Positions 47,098 to 59,711 of a stretch of 64,000 nucleotides of DNA are shown piece by piece; the stretch's first letter is position 1; each line of letters opens with the position of its first letter. Origin of the DNA: Elymus sibiricus. Lineage: Eukaryota > Streptophyta > Magnoliopsida > Poales > Poaceae. The translations under genes and the position numbers were made by a program. Below the pieces are notes generated by a model, which saw only the letters and a list, made by a program, of their open reading frames with translations, had not been told where the DNA came from and did not search any database. The DNA lies in NCBI GenBank assembly GCA_039707655.1, contig CM077665.1, forward strand, positions 313,224,486 through 313,288,485, written 5' to 3'.

Positions 47098-48413
47098 GTA
47101 CATCCACGTTTATGGAGTCTTCAACCCACGGAGGGTAGCGGTCGCGAGAGTCCACGGAGGGCTCCACCCATAAGGGTCCACGAAGTAGCAACCTTGACTA
47201 TTCCATAACGGCTTCCGTCAATGAAGGACTAGCATCACTATGGGTAGACCTTCACGAAGTAGGCGATCTCTTTTCCTGTACAAACTTCTTGGTTCAACTC
47301 CACAACACGAAGTAGGAGACTCCCAAGCAACACCTAACCAATCTAGGAGGCACCACCCTCCAAAAGGTAATAGGCTTGATAGTGATGATGAACTCCTTCC
47401 TCTTGTGCTTCAAGATGATAGACTCCTCAACACTCAATCACTCTCTCACAGATTTGGCTTGGTAGAAGAGATTGATTGGGTGGAAAGCAACTTGGGGAGG
47501 CTAGAAATCAAAATCCATATGGTTGGAGTGGATGATCTTGATCTCAACACAAGGGTAGGTGGTTCTCTCTCAGAAATTTGGATATGGGAAGTGGGGAACT
47601 GTTCTGAGTGCTTCTCTTGTGAGTGGGATGTGGTGGAGGGGTACATATAGGCATCTCCAAAAATCCAACTATTACAATATTATTGACCATCTCGGTGAAA
47701 CCGAAGCAAAACTCGGTTGTACCGATCTGTTCAAAATGTGACAACTTTTGGAATCTCGGTGAGACCGATATAGGAATCTCGGTGAGACCGATATAGGAAT
47801 CTCGGTGGTACCGAAACGAGTGGCCGATGGCAGTTCCCAAAACTCGGTGAGACCGAAGCATAAACTCGCAATTTCCAATTCTATGAAATTAGTCACCCGA
47901 ATCGTGGTCACCAAATCTCGGTTGCACCGATGCAGTCTCGGTTGTACCGAAATGCTAGGGTTTGGCTAGGGTTCTGTCTTGGGTAGAAAATCGGTAGGCC
48001 CGGATGAAAACTTGGTGGCACCGATTTTCTGGATTAGGGTTTTGACAGAATAATTTTGTGGGAAAGCTTGTGGGTGTTTTTGGTGGCTAGCACTTGTGCA
48101 TGTGGAGCAATTTGTTCACCAACAATACCTTACCCCCTTTTAATAGTATTGGCTTTCCTATGGACTCAAAGTGATTTCTCACAAAGTAAAAGTGAGTCTT
48201 CTAGCTTGAATCTTGCCAATCCTATTCCTTGCATCTTCTTCTTCTTCTTCTTCTTCTTCTTCTTCTTCTTCTTCTTGGGGAATCTCCTCACACCCTTTTG
48301 CCATAAATCTCTGTGGACTAAACCTGAAATAAGCTAGGTAGACATATTAGTCCAAGAGACAATATATGTTGTCATGAATTATCAAAACCACCAAGGGAGC
48401 ATATATGCTTTCA
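47098..48413 (-). repeat. 5' LTR of copia H, truncated
   Basis: The outer 1,316 bp of the LTR, matching 40449-41724. The plus-strand left end is fused to protease sequence. The palindrome array is at 47691-47953, including a 23-bp tandem duplication (47754-47802), and the TTC microsatellite has about 14 units (48234-48276) against 7 in the other LTR. Confidence 0.9.
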
Positions 48414-48444
48414 CTAACGGCCCATCATTACTGAATGAGTGACT

Positions 48445-49113
48445 CAAGTACTGAGAGCTCGAGAGTTTATCACGCTATGTGAAGCGATGACGGTTTCGTG
48501 TGCGCAACGGCAGGCGCGGGCGCACGCGCTCGGGAGCCAGCGCGCGTGGCGCATCGGGGTGCTGGGCCATGCCCTCGGCGGGGACAAGGCACAACCATGA
48601 GGGCGACGACCACGGCGGCGAAAATAGGACGTGGAAGGAGATGCTGCTGGGACGCAGTCGCGGCAAGGAGAAGGCTCCGGCTGGCTCATCCATAGAGCGC
48701 CATAGGATACGCACACCAACCTCCCGGCACCACCAGGGAGGACCATGTTGGCGGCAAGAAAACTCCAGCATCGCCAACACGCAGCACACCAGGGTGGCCA
48801 GCCACAGCAAGGAGCCGGTGCGGCGCTCCACCTCAAGGCAGCCGCCCACGGTGGCCAACCAACTGCTAGCATCGTCGCGCCCTCTGCCAAAAGCGATGGC
48901 ACGAACCAGGGACCCAGACCCGATGGAGGCTTTCTTTGCAGCCGAGGAGAGGGAGCTGCCCCCACCAGCACGCATTGACCCGAGGGCGCTAGACATCGAT
49001 GCAGTGGCGACGGCCAAGACAAGCAAGCCCCTCTGTTTCACGGAGGAAGAAGGAGAGGGAAGCGGCGGAGGGGACACCCTGGACCTGGGGTCGGCGCTCT
49101 CCCTCCCAAGCAC
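48445..49113 (+). pseudogene. LINE ORF1, first part
   Basis: A GC-rich plus-strand frame from about 48500. It has R-, S- and P-rich N-terminal sequence, then a DPMEAFFAAEERELPPPARIDP region, an acidic EEEGEGSGGG tract and DLGSALSLP before the copia I insertion (TSD AGCAC). The coding sequence continues at 57949. The frame before and after differs by one base, so a frameshift is present somewhere. The N-terminus and the 5' end of the LINE cannot be located exactly; similarity to the tandem-repeat flank ends at about 48445. The protein would be the nucleic-acid-binding ORF1 chaperone. I see no CCHC knuckle. Confidence 0.7.
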
Positions 49114-51019
49114 TGTTGGAAATATGCCCTAGAGGCAATAATAAATTGGTTATTATTATATTTCCTTGTTCGTGATAATCGTTTATTATCCATGCTATAA
49201 TTGTATTGATTGGAAACTCAAATACATGTGTAGGTACATAGACAACACTGTGTCCCTAGTATGCCTCTAGTTAACTAGTTCGTTGATCAAAGATGGTCAA
49301 GGTTTCCTGGCCATAGACATGAGATGTCATTTGATAACGGGATCACATCATTAGGAGAATGATGTGATGGACAAGACCCAAACTATAAACATAGCATATG
49401 ATCGTGTCAGTTTATTGCTATAGTTTTCTGCATGTCAAGTATCTGTTCCTATGACCATGAGATCATGCAACTCACTGACACCGGAGGAATACCTTGTGTG
49501 TATCAAATGTCACAACGTAACTGGGTGACTATAAAGATGCTCTACAGGTATCTCCGAGGGTGTCTGTTGAGTGGGCATGGATCAAGACTGGGATTTGTTA
49601 CTCCGTGTGACGGAGAGGTATCTCAGGGCCCACTCGGTAATACAACATCACAATAAGCCTTGCAAGCAATGTGACTAAGTGTTAGCCACGGGATCTTGTA
49701 TTACAGAACGAGTAAATAGACTTGCCGGTAACGAGATTGAACTAGGTATAGAGATACCGATGATCGAATCTCGGGCAAGTAACATACCGAAGAACAAAGG
49801 GAACAGCGTACGGGATTAACTGAATCCTTGACATAGAGGTTCAACCGATAAAGATCTTCGTAGAATACGTAGGAACCAATATGGGCATCCAGGTCCCGCT
49901 ATTGGTTATTGACCGTAGAGGTGTCTTGGTCATGTCTACATAGTTCTCGAACCCGCAGGGTCTGCACACTTAAGGTTCGGTGACGTTTCGGTATAGTAGA
50001 GTTATGTATGGTGGTGACCGAAGGTTGTTCGGAGTCCTGGATGAGATCCTGGATGTCACGAGGAGCTTTGGAATGGTCCGGAGGTAAAGATTGATATATA
50101 GGAAGTCTTGTTTTGGTCACCGGAAAAGTTTCGGGTATTTCGGTAGTGTACCGGGAGTGCCGGGAGGGGTACCGGGGACCATCGGGAGGGGTGTCTCGAC
50201 CCAAAGGACCTCATGGGCTGTGGGAGGAGTCAAACCAGACCCTAGTGTGCTGGCCTAACAACCCCCCCCCCCCCCCACTAAGGCCCATGTTGCTTTGGGT
50301 AGAAAAAATCCAAAGGAGGAAAGGTGGAAAGGGTTTCCAAGTGGAGAGGAGGAATCCTACTCCTAATAGGATTGGAGTAGGACTCCTCCACCTCCAATTT
50401 CGGCCAAACCTTGAGGGTTTGAATCTGCCTCCTCCCCTCCCTCCCTCCTATATATACTAGAGGATTTAGAGGGAAGAGCTAACCCTAATTGCCACATGCT
50501 CCCTCTACTTCATCTAGATCGGTTTCTCCTCTAGTCTAGTTTTAGCGGTGCTTAGGCGAAGCCCTGCCGGGATTGTTCCACCACCATCGCCGCCGCGCCA
50601 TCGCGCCGCCGGAGAACTCTTCTACCTCTTCGCTCCCTCTTGCTGGATCAAGAAGGCGGAGATCGTCATCGAGCTGTACGTGTGCTGAACGCGGAGGTGT
50701 CGTCCGTTCGGCGCTAGATCGGAAGGACCGTGATCAGGATCGCGAGACGATTCGTGATTTGATCGCGGGACGGATCGTGATGGGATCGCGGGACGGATCG
50801 AGATTGGATCGCGAGATGGATCGTGATGGGATCGTGGGACACTCGGTGATTTGGATCGCGAAGACGTTCGACTACATCAACCGCGTTTCTTAACGCTTCC
50901 CGCTTAGCGATCTACAAGGGTATGTAGATCCACTCTCCCTCTCGTAGATGCTCATCACCATGGATAGATCTTGCGTGTGCGTAGGAAATTTTTTGTTTCC
51001 CATGCAACGTTCCCCAACA
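49114..51019 (+). repeat. 5' LTR of copia I
   Basis: 1,906 bp, TGTTGGAAATATGCCC to CCCCAACA. A TATA box CTATATATAC is at 50448-50457. A run of 15 C lies at 50262-50276 (7 in the other LTR). Confidence 0.95.
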
Positions 51020-51020
51020 G

Positions 51021-52270
51021 TGGTATCATGAGCTAGGTCTATGTGTAGATGAGATCTCGAGTAGAACACAAAGGAGTTTGTGGGCGTTGGTATTCAGATT
51101 GCTTCCTCCCTTGGTCTTTTCTTGATTCGGCGGTATTGTGGGATGAAGCGGCCCAGACCAACATTACACGTACGCTTACGAGAGACCGGTTCCATCAACT
51201 GACATGTAACTTCGTTGCATAAAGATGGCTGGCGGGTGTCTGTTTCTCCCACTTTAGTCGGATCGGATTTGACAAAGGCGGTCCTTGAGAAGGTTGAATA
51301 GCAATTTTTGTATCACCGTTGTGGTTTTTGCGTAGGTAAGAATTGTTCTTGCTAGATACCCGTAGCAGCCACGTAAAACTTGCAACAACAATTAGAGGAC
51401 GTCTAACTTGTTTTTGCAGGGTATGTTGTGATGTGATATGGCCAATTACATGATGAGATATATGTGATGTATGAGATGATCATGTATTGTATAGAATATC
51501 ACGACATGCATGTCGATGAGTACGGCAACCGGCAGGAGCCATAGGGTTGTCTTTAATTATTTTCGCCGTTTTTGCTTTACTTTATCGCTATGAGTTAGCA
51601 ATAGTCGTGGAAGAAACAGTCGGCGCGACAACCTCATGGCGACACATTGATGGAGATCAAGATGATGGAGATCATGGTGTTATGCCGGTGACGATGGAGA
51701 TCATGCCGTTGCTTTGAAGATGGAGATCAAAAGCACAAGTTCATGGCCATATCATGTCACTTATGATTTGCATGTGATGTTAATCCTTTTATACATCTTA
51801 TTTTGCTTAGGACGACGGTAGCATTATAAGGTGATCCCTCACTAAAATTTCAAGATAAAATTGTGTTCTCCCCGAGTGTGCACCGTTGCGAAAGTTCGTC
51901 GTTTTGAGACACCATGTGATGATCGGGTGTGATAGACTCTACGTTCACATACAACGGGTGCAAGCCAGTGTTGCACGTGCGGAACACTCGGGTTAAACTT
52001 GACGAGCCTAGCATGTACAGACATGGCCTCGGAACACAAGAGACCGAAAGGTCGAACATGAGTCATATAGTAGATATGATCAACATGAAGATGTTCACCA
52101 TTGAAACCACCTCAACTCACGTGATGATCGGACTTGAGTTGGTGGATTTGGATCATGTGTCACTTGAATGACCGGAGGGATGTCAATTTGAGTGGGAGTT
52201 TTTAAGTAATATGATTAACTAAACTCATTATCATGAACATAGTCAAAATGTCTTTGCAAATTATGTTGTA
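51021..52270 (+). other. Priming site and 5' leader of copia I
   Basis: The priming site TGGTATCATGAGC (51021-51033) is followed by 1.2 kb of leader with no supported ORF. It is the counterpart of the leader of copia F. Confidence 0.8.
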
Positions 52271-55200
52271 GATTACTAGCTCGCGCTGTAGCTCCCTTGA
52301 ATTTTTATATGTTGCTCGAGAAATAGAGTTGAAAGATGATGGTAGCAATAATGCGGACTGGGTCCGTGATCTGAGGATTGTCCTCATTGCTGCACAGAAG
52401 GCTTATGTCCTTAATGCACCGCTCGGTGCGCCACCCCCTCAAGCGTCGTCTGTAGATGTTGTGAACATCTGACAGGCATGTTCTGATGACTACTTGATAG
52501 TTCAGTGCGTCATGCATTACGGCTTAGAATTTAGGCTCCAAAACGTTTTGAACGTCACGGAACATATGAGATGTTCTAAGAGCTGAAATTGGGATCTCAG
52601 GCTCGTGCCCGTGTTGAGAGGTATGAGACCTCCAACAAGATTCTTTGCCTGCAAGATGAAGGAGAATAGCTCAATCGGTGAGCATGTGCTCAGATTGTCT
52701 GGGTGCTACAATCGCTTGAATCGAGTGGGAGTTGATCTTCCAGATAAGATAGTGATTGATATAGTTCTCCAAGTCACTGTCACTAAGCTACTAGAGCCTC
52801 GTGATGAACTATAAAATGCCAGGGATAGAAATAATGATCCCTGAGCTATTCGCGATGTTTGACACCGCGAAGGTAGAAATCAAGAAGGAGCATCAAGTGT
52901 TGATGGTTAGTGAAACCACTAGTTTCGAGAAGGGCAAGGGCTAGGAGGGAAACTTCATGGATGGCAAGTCAGTTGCTGCTCCAGTGAAGAAACCCAAGGT
53001 TGAACCCAAACCCGAGACTAAGTGCTTCTATTATGAGGAGAACGGTCGCTGAAGCGGAACAACCCTAGATACTTGGTAGATAAGAAGGCTGGCAACGTCG
53101 ATATAAGTATATTTGATATACGTGTGTACCTTGCTAGTACTCCTAGTAGCACCTAGGTATTGGATACCGGTTCGGTTGCTAAATGTTAGTAACTCGAAAT
53201 AAAAGCTACGGAATAAACGGAGGCTAGCTAAGGGTGAGGTGACGATGAGTGTTGGAAGTGTTTCCAAGGTTGATGTGATCACCATCGCATGCTCTCTCTA
53301 CCTTCGGGATTAGTGATGAACCTAAATAAATGTTATTTGGTGTTTGCGTTGAGCATGAACGTGATTAGATCATGTTTATTGCAATACGGTTATTCATTCA
53401 AGTTAGAAAATAATGGTTATTCTATTTACATGAATAATACCTTCAATGGTCATGCACCCAATGAGAATGGTTTATTGAATCTTGATCGTAGTGATACACA
53501 TGTTCATAATATTGATGCCAAAAGATACAAAGTTAATAATGATAGAACCACATACTTGTGGCACTGCCGCTAAATGTCATATTGGTGTAAAACGCATGAA
53601 GAAACTCAATGCTGATGGATCTTTTGACTCATTCGATTTTGAATTGGTTGAGACATGCGGACCATGCCTCATGGGCAAGATGACTAAGACCCCGTTTTCC
53701 GGTATGATGGAGCGGGCAAGTGACTTATTGGAAATGATACATGTTGATGTATTCGGTCCAATGAGTGTTGTAGCGTGCGGTGGATATCATTATTTTCCTA
53801 CCTTCACTGATGATTTGAGTAGATATGGGGATATTTACTTAATGAAACACAAGTCTGAAACATTTGAAAAGTTCAAACAAATTCAGAGTGAAGTTTGAGA
53901 TCATCGTGACAAGAAGATAAAATATCTACGATATGATCGTAGAGGTAAATATCTGAGTTACGAGTTTGGTATACAACTTAAGACAATGTGGAAGTTGTTT
54001 CACAACTCACGCCACCTGGAACACCATAGTGTGATGGTGTGTCCGAACGTCGTACTCATGCTCTATTGGATATGGTGCATACTATGATGTCTCTTATCGA
54101 TTTGCCACTATCGTTTTGGGGTTATGCATTAGAGACAACTACATTCACTTTAAAAAGGGGCACCATCTAAGTCCGTTGAGATGACACCGTATGAATTTTG
54201 GTTTGGCAAAAACCTAAGCTGTCATTTCTTAATGTTTGGGGCAGCGACGCTTATGTGGAAAAGGTTTTCAACCTGATGAGCTCGAACCCAAAGCGGACAA
54301 ATGCATCTTCATAGAATACCCTAACGTAACAGTTGGGTAAACCTTCTATCTCAGATCCAAGCACAAAGTGTTTGTTGCTAAAACGGGTCCTTTCTCGAGA
54401 AAGAGTTTCTCTCGAAAGAATTGAGTGGGAGGAAGATAGAACTTTATGAGGTTGTTGAACCTTTGTTTCAACCAGAGAGTAGCGCAGCGCAGAAAGTTGT
54501 TTCTGTGGAGCCTACATTAGTTGAAGAGGAAGTTAATGATGATGATCATAAAGCTTCGGATCAAGTTACTATCGAACCTCGTAGGTCGACAAGGACGCGT
54601 ACTGCTCCTGAGTGGTACGGCAACCCTGTCTTAGAGGTCATGTTGTTGGACAACGATGAACCTACGAGCTATGGAGAAGCGATGATGGGCCCGGATTCCG
54701 AGAAATGGTTAGAGGCCATGCAATCCGAGATGGGATCCATGTAAGAAAACAAAGTATGGGCTTTGGAAGTATTACCTGAAGGGTGAAAGGCCATTCAGAA
54801 CAAATGGATCTTTAAAAGGAAGACGGACGCGGACGGTAATGTCACCGTCTATAAAGCTCGACTTGTGGCAAAGGGTTTTTCACAAGTTCAAGGACTTGAC
54901 TACGATGAGACTTTCTCACCCGTAGCGATGCTAAAGTCTGTTGGAATTATGTTAGCAGTTGCTGCATTTTTCGATTTTGAAATCTGGCAGATGGATGTCA
55001 AAACATCATTTCCTTAACGGTATCCGTGAGGAAAGGTTGTATGTGATACAACCGGAAGGTTTTGTCAGTTCTAAGGATGCTAAAATATATGCAAGCTCCA
55101 GCGATCCTTCTATGGACTGCAGCAAGCATCTCGGAGTTGGAATATACGCTTTGATGAGGTGATCAAAGTTTTTGAGTCTATACAAAGTTTATGAGAAACT

Positions 55201-55990
55201 TGTATTTACAATAAAGTGAGTGGGAGCACTATAGAATTTCTGATAAGTATATGTGGATGACATATTGTTGATCAGAAATGATGTAGAATTTCTGGAAAGC
55301 ATAAAGGGTTGTTTGAAAAGGAGTTTTTCAAAGGAAAACCTGGAATGAAGCTACTTAAATATTGGGCATCTTGATCTATAGAGGTAGATCAAGACGTCTG
55401 ATAAAACTTTCAATGAGTACATACCTTGGCAAGATTTTGAAAGAGTTCAAAATGGATCAGTCAAAGAAAGAGTTCTTGCCTGATTTGTAAGGTGTGGAGT
55501 TGAGTGAGACTCAAAGCTCGACCACGGCAGAAGAAAGAGAAAGGACGAAGGTCGTCCCCTATGCCTTATCCATAGGCTCTGTATAGTATGCCATGCTATG
55601 TACCGCACCTGTGTGTGCCTTGCCATGAGTCTATCAAGGGGTACAAGAGTGATCCAGGAGTGGACCACTGGACAGCGGTAAAGATTATCCTTAGTAACTA
55701 GAGGACTAAGGAAATATTTCTCGATTATGGAGGTGATAAAGAGTTCGTCGTAAAGGGTTACGTCGATGCAAGCTTTAACACCAATCCGGATGACTCTGAG
55801 TAGCAATCCGGATACGTATAGTGGAGCAGCCATTTGGAATAGCTCCAAGTGGAGTGTGGTAGCAGTGTCTACAGTATGACATAGAGATTTGCAAAGTACA
55901 CACGGATCTGAATGTCGCAGACCCGTTGACTAAAGACCTCTCTCACATGCAAAGCATGATCGAACCCCAGAACTCATTAGGTGTTAGATT
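52271..55990 (+). pseudogene. Copia I gag-pol remnant, heavily degraded
   Basis: Plus strand, all frames needed. Pieces recognisable against copia F: gag N-terminus without its ATG (about 52275-52450); a gag middle block (52605-52814); a broken zinc knuckle (about 53020-53060; the first two Cys become C and Y); protease with LDTGS (about 53158); pre-integrase and integrase (53289-53900, HTD-type D at about 53745 and a second D near 53930); the integrase end (54010-54260); linker (54421-54744); reverse transcriptase N-terminal half (54780-55020, then frameshifts) with YVDDILL near 55250; and a short RNase H end (55740-55960) with an internal deletion. Many stops. No function is expected. Confidence 0.9.
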
Positions 55991-56053
55991 CATAACAATG
56001 TAATACACATGGTGATGTGAACTAGATTATTGACTCTAGTGCAAGTGGGAGAC

Positions 56054-57948
56054 TGTTGGAAATATGCCCTAGAGGCAATAATAAATTGGTTATTATTATA
56101 TTTCCTTGTTCGTGATAATCGTTTATTATCCATGCTATAATTGTATTGATTGGAAACTCAAATACATGTGTGGGTACATAGACAACACCGTGTCCCTAGT
56201 ATGCCTCTAGTTAACTAGTTCGTTGATCAAAGATGGTCAAGGTTTCCTGGCCATAGACATGAGATGTCATTTGATAACGGGATCACATCATTAGGAGAAT
56301 GATGTGATGGACAAGACCCAAACTATAAACATAGCATATGATCGTGTCAGTTTATTGCTATAGTTTTCTGCATGTCAAGTATCTGTTCCTATGACCATGA
56401 GATCATGCAACTCACTGACACCGGAGGAATACCTTGTGTGTATCAAACGTCACAACGTAACTGAGTGACTATAAAGATGCTCTACAGGTATCTCCGAGGG
56501 TGTCTGTTGAGTGGGCATGGATCAAGACTGGGATTTGTTACTCCGTGTGACGGAGAGGTATCTCAGGGCCCACTCGGTAATACAACATCACAATAAGCCT
56601 TGCAAGCAATGTGACTAAGTGTTGGCCACGGGATCTTGTATTACAGAACGAGTAAAGAGACTTGCCGGTAACGAGATTGAACTAGGTATAGAGATACCGA
56701 CGATCGAATCTCGGGCAAGTAACATACCGAAGAACAAAGGGAACAACGTACGGGATTAACTGAATCCTTGACATAGAGGTTCAACCGATAAAGATCTTCG
56801 TAGAATATGTAGGAACCAATATGGGCATCCAGGTCCCGCTATTGGTTATTGACCGTAGAGGTGTCTTGGTCATGTCTACATAGTTCTCGAACCCGCAGGG
56901 TCTGCACACTTAAGGTTCGGTGACGTTTCGGTATAGTAGAGTTATGTATGGTGGTGACCGAAGGTTGTTCGGAGTCCCGGATGAGATCCTGGACGTCACG
57001 AGGAGCTCCGGAATGGTCTGGAGGTAAAGATTGATATATAGGAAGTCCTGTTTTGGTCACAGGAAAAGTTTTGGGTATTTCGGTAGTGTACCGGGAGTGC
57101 CGGGAGGGGTACCGGGGACCATCGGGAGGGGTGTCTCGACCCAAAGGACCTCATGGGCTGTGGGAGGAGTCAAACCAGCCCCTAGTGTGCTGGCCTAACC
57201 CCCCCACTAAGGCCCATGTGGCTTTGGGTGGAAAAAATCCAAAGGAGGAAAGGTGGAAAGGGTTTCCAAGTGGAGAGGAGGAATCCTACTCCTAATAGGA
57301 TTGGAGTAGGACTCCTCCACCTCCAATTTCGGCCAAACCTTGAGGGTTTGAGGCTGCCTCCTCCCCTCCCTCCCTCCTATATATACTAGAGGATTTAGAG
57401 GGAAGAGCTAACCCTAATTGCCACGTGCTCCCTCTACTTCATCTAGATCGGTTTCTCCTCTAGTCTAGTTTCAGCGGTGCTTAGGTGAAGCCCTGCCGGA
57501 ATTGTTCCACCACCATCGCCGCCGCGCCGTCGCGCCGCCGGAGAACTCTTCTACCTCTTCGCTCCCTCTTGCTGGATCAAGAAGGCGGAGATCGTCATTG
57601 AGCTGTATGTGTGCTGAACGCGGAGGTGCCGTCCGTTCGGCGCTAGATCGGAAGGACCGTGATCAGGATCGCGAGACGATTCGTGATTTGATCGCGGGAA
57701 GGATCGTGATGGGATCGCGGGACGGATCGAGATTGGATCGCGAGATGGATCGTGATGGGATCGCGGGACACTCGGCGACTTGGATCGCGAAGACGTTCGA
57801 CTACATCAACCGCGTTTCTTAACGCTTCCCGCTTAGCGATCTACAAGGGTATGTAGATCCACTCTCCCTCTCGTAGATGCTCATCACCATGGATAGATCT
57901 TGCGTGTGCATAGGAAAATTTTTGTTTCCCATGCAACGTTCCCCAACA
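56054..57948 (+). repeat. 3' LTR of copia I
   Basis: 1,895 bp, nearly identical to the 5' LTR. The polypurine tract GCAAGTGGGAGAC precedes it. A TATA box is at 57377-57386. Confidence 0.95.
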
Positions 57949-58454
57949 AGCACACCCGCAGAGCGGCACTCGTGTACTCCCTGCAGCTGGGCACGGTCAC
58001 CAGCCAAGTTTGCCACCTGCAGATCGGAGAAATGAGCGGCGCCAACGAGCACCTGCAGGCTGAAGAGCCATCTGACCTCAACGAGGACCTCCAGGTTGGA
58101 GAGCCAAGCGGCGTCGGGGGGCCGGGGCCGCTCTTCACCAACACTGCCCTGTCGGTGATGGGGGAGGCACCGGCACGCTGCAGGACTCCCAAGCGGACGT
58201 GGCCAAGCACTACTCCAACTAAGCAGAGCCTCCATCAGGCGAACAATCCCTCCTCGGTGTCGGTCAGCCAGAGGGCCACGATGCGCCTCATCCATGGCCT
58301 GGGCATCCGTCGACCTAAGGAGAAGATGACGGCCAGAGCAGCGGAGGCACTGATCAGACGCTTCGACGAACCCCTCACAGACTCTGACATCGCGGCCATT
58401 GCAAAACTCACCAAGATAGATGTGAAGGCCCTCAAGATCGCCGCAAGCATGTAG
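57949..58454 (+). pseudogene. LINE ORF1, second part
   Basis: Continues from 49113 after copia I. It reads SLQLGTVTSQVCHLQ, then a repeated-looking EEPSDLNEDLQVGEPSG acidic stretch. The C-terminal domain is basic and helical (RATMRLIHGLGI, MTARAAEALIRRFDEPLTDSDIAAIAKLTK) and ends at a stop at 58452-58454. This conserved-looking C-terminal domain is typical of the ORF preceding endonuclease in one family of grass LINEs, in my memory. It is followed after about 280 bases by ORF2. Confidence 0.7.
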
Positions 58455-58613
58455 GGGCCCAAAGGCGAGGCCTCGGGGGTCCCTAGTCCCCCATGTTAGA
58501 AACACCATGTAGTTGTTACCTTCGGCGACGGCCGGCGATCGGCTGGTCCAAGTTAGGTGTAGTGTTGTGTTGTTCCAGTAGTAGGTCTGGAGGTGTAGAC
58601 GCCTGCCGGTGGA

Positions 58614-59098
58614 ATGTGGGGCCAATTGCTGGACGCCGGCAGCCCCTCGGTCGATCGTTTGTGTTCCAGTGTTTATCTTCAATGCATGTTAGTCGTCGGA
58701 GGAACTTTCTGTGTGCCTATGGATGACACAAACTTACCGATCATGAGCTGGAACATCAGGGGCCTAAACACCCCGGCTAGGAGAGAGGTGGTGAGCAACA
58801 CAGTAGAAGCCCACAGGCTTGCAATCCTCTGCCTCCAAGACACAAAGATCGAGGTTTGGGACCGTGCATTAGTATGCAAAACCGGCGGGAGTAGACTGGT
58901 GGATTGTGTAGTGCTTCTGTCGCTGGGGACGCGAGGCATGGCTGTTATATCTTCTGGGACAAGAACATAGTTAGGGTCCTCTCGCACGCAGTAGGACAGT
59001 TCTCAATCACCGCTCGAGTCACAGTGGTGGCCTCCAACACCAGTTTTTGGCTCACCGCCGTCTACGGGCCGGTGGACGACACCCAGAAAGATACGTTC
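58614..59098 (+). pseudogene. LINE ORF2, N-terminal endonuclease
   Basis: The endonuclease of a non-LTR retrotransposon begins at about 58740: MSWNIRGLNTPARREVV, LAILCLQDTK (the E/D region near CLQDTK) and SRLVDCVVLL. A frameshift near 58945 moves to the frame reading FWDKNIVRVLSHAVGQFSITARV and WLTAVYGPVDD (58960-59098). It is cut at 59098 by element J. Reverse transcription and first-strand nicking would be carried out by the whole ORF. This copy is dead. Confidence 0.85.
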
Positions 59099-59669
59099 TG
59101 ATGAGCACCGACCTCAAGGCGAGGGTCGATCCATTGTTGGCCCGATCTTTCACGGCACAAACCTCCATCACAGCAAGAACTTGTTGCAGGTTTATGATAA
59201 AATTCAGAAACGCCGCAAAAACAACACGTCAACCCCTCGATCCGAAGGAATAACGTGGACGAACCGTATAGGCTCAGCCAGTAATCTCCGACGCGTCGCG
59301 TCGCAGGAACTCACACGCCAGTAGAGAATTTTGACAAGGTTTCTCTAAACTTGATTACAGCCGACGGACGGAAAACACATACGTGTCTAACTCATCTCAA
59401 AATAACCTATCCATTAGATGACGCACAGACTTGGCTTTATAGTAGAAGCCGACCCTTCTAACTTGACTCACAAGAATAAACTCAACTTTTGATCTATCTC
59501 TAACTCACAGCTGAAATACCAGAAATAGAAATATTAAATAGCGTTTTTTTTGAGAAAAAATATATTAAATAGCTTGATTTCAACATGCCTCATAATTAGA
59601 CCGAACACAACTAACTCAAATACTTGGTGCGTCATGTGCAACATGACTTGATTAGGTGCCCCCCATCCA
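59099..59669 (-). repeat. LTR of element J, left copy
   Basis: 571 bp, TGATGAGCACC to CCCATCCA. It has a 30-bp extra segment (about 59538-59568) absent from the right copy. Confidence 0.75.
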
Positions 59670-59711
59670 GACTCGTACAAGGACAGGATATCCCATAGTG
59701 CACCTCTTCTG

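Larger units (their letters stand above)
40196..48413 (-). mobile_element. Copia element H, SIRE/Maximus-like, 5'-deleted
   Basis: An 8.2-kb element flanked by CTAAC (40191-40195 and 48414-48418). The 3' LTR is complete (40196-41724). The 5' LTR is cut at its inner end (47098-48413) and joined directly to the protease region, so the inner part of the LTR, the priming site and the gag are gone. Pol is on the minus strand with frameshifts. Insertion was into the tandem repeat beside the cysteine-rich gene. The deletion must have happened after insertion, because both outer termini and the target duplication are intact. Confidence 0.95.
49114..57948 (+). mobile_element. Copia element I, Angela/BARE-1-like, nested in a LINE, degenerate core
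   Basis: An 8.8-kb plus-strand element with LTRs at 49114-51019 and 56054-57948, target duplications AGCAC (49109-49113 and 57949-57953), a Met-tRNA priming site (51021-51033, TGGTATCATGAGC) and a polypurine tract (56041-56053). The internal gag-pol is riddled with stops and frameshifts and has lost its RNase H middle. By eye the LTRs differ at only about 35 positions (about 2 percent). The element is in the same superfamily as copia F but in the opposite orientation. Confidence 0.95.

Noticed and set aside
47691..47953. Short palindrome array as a CRISPR-like repeat
   Set aside because: Spacing is irregular, spacers are not unique, and the genome is a plant.
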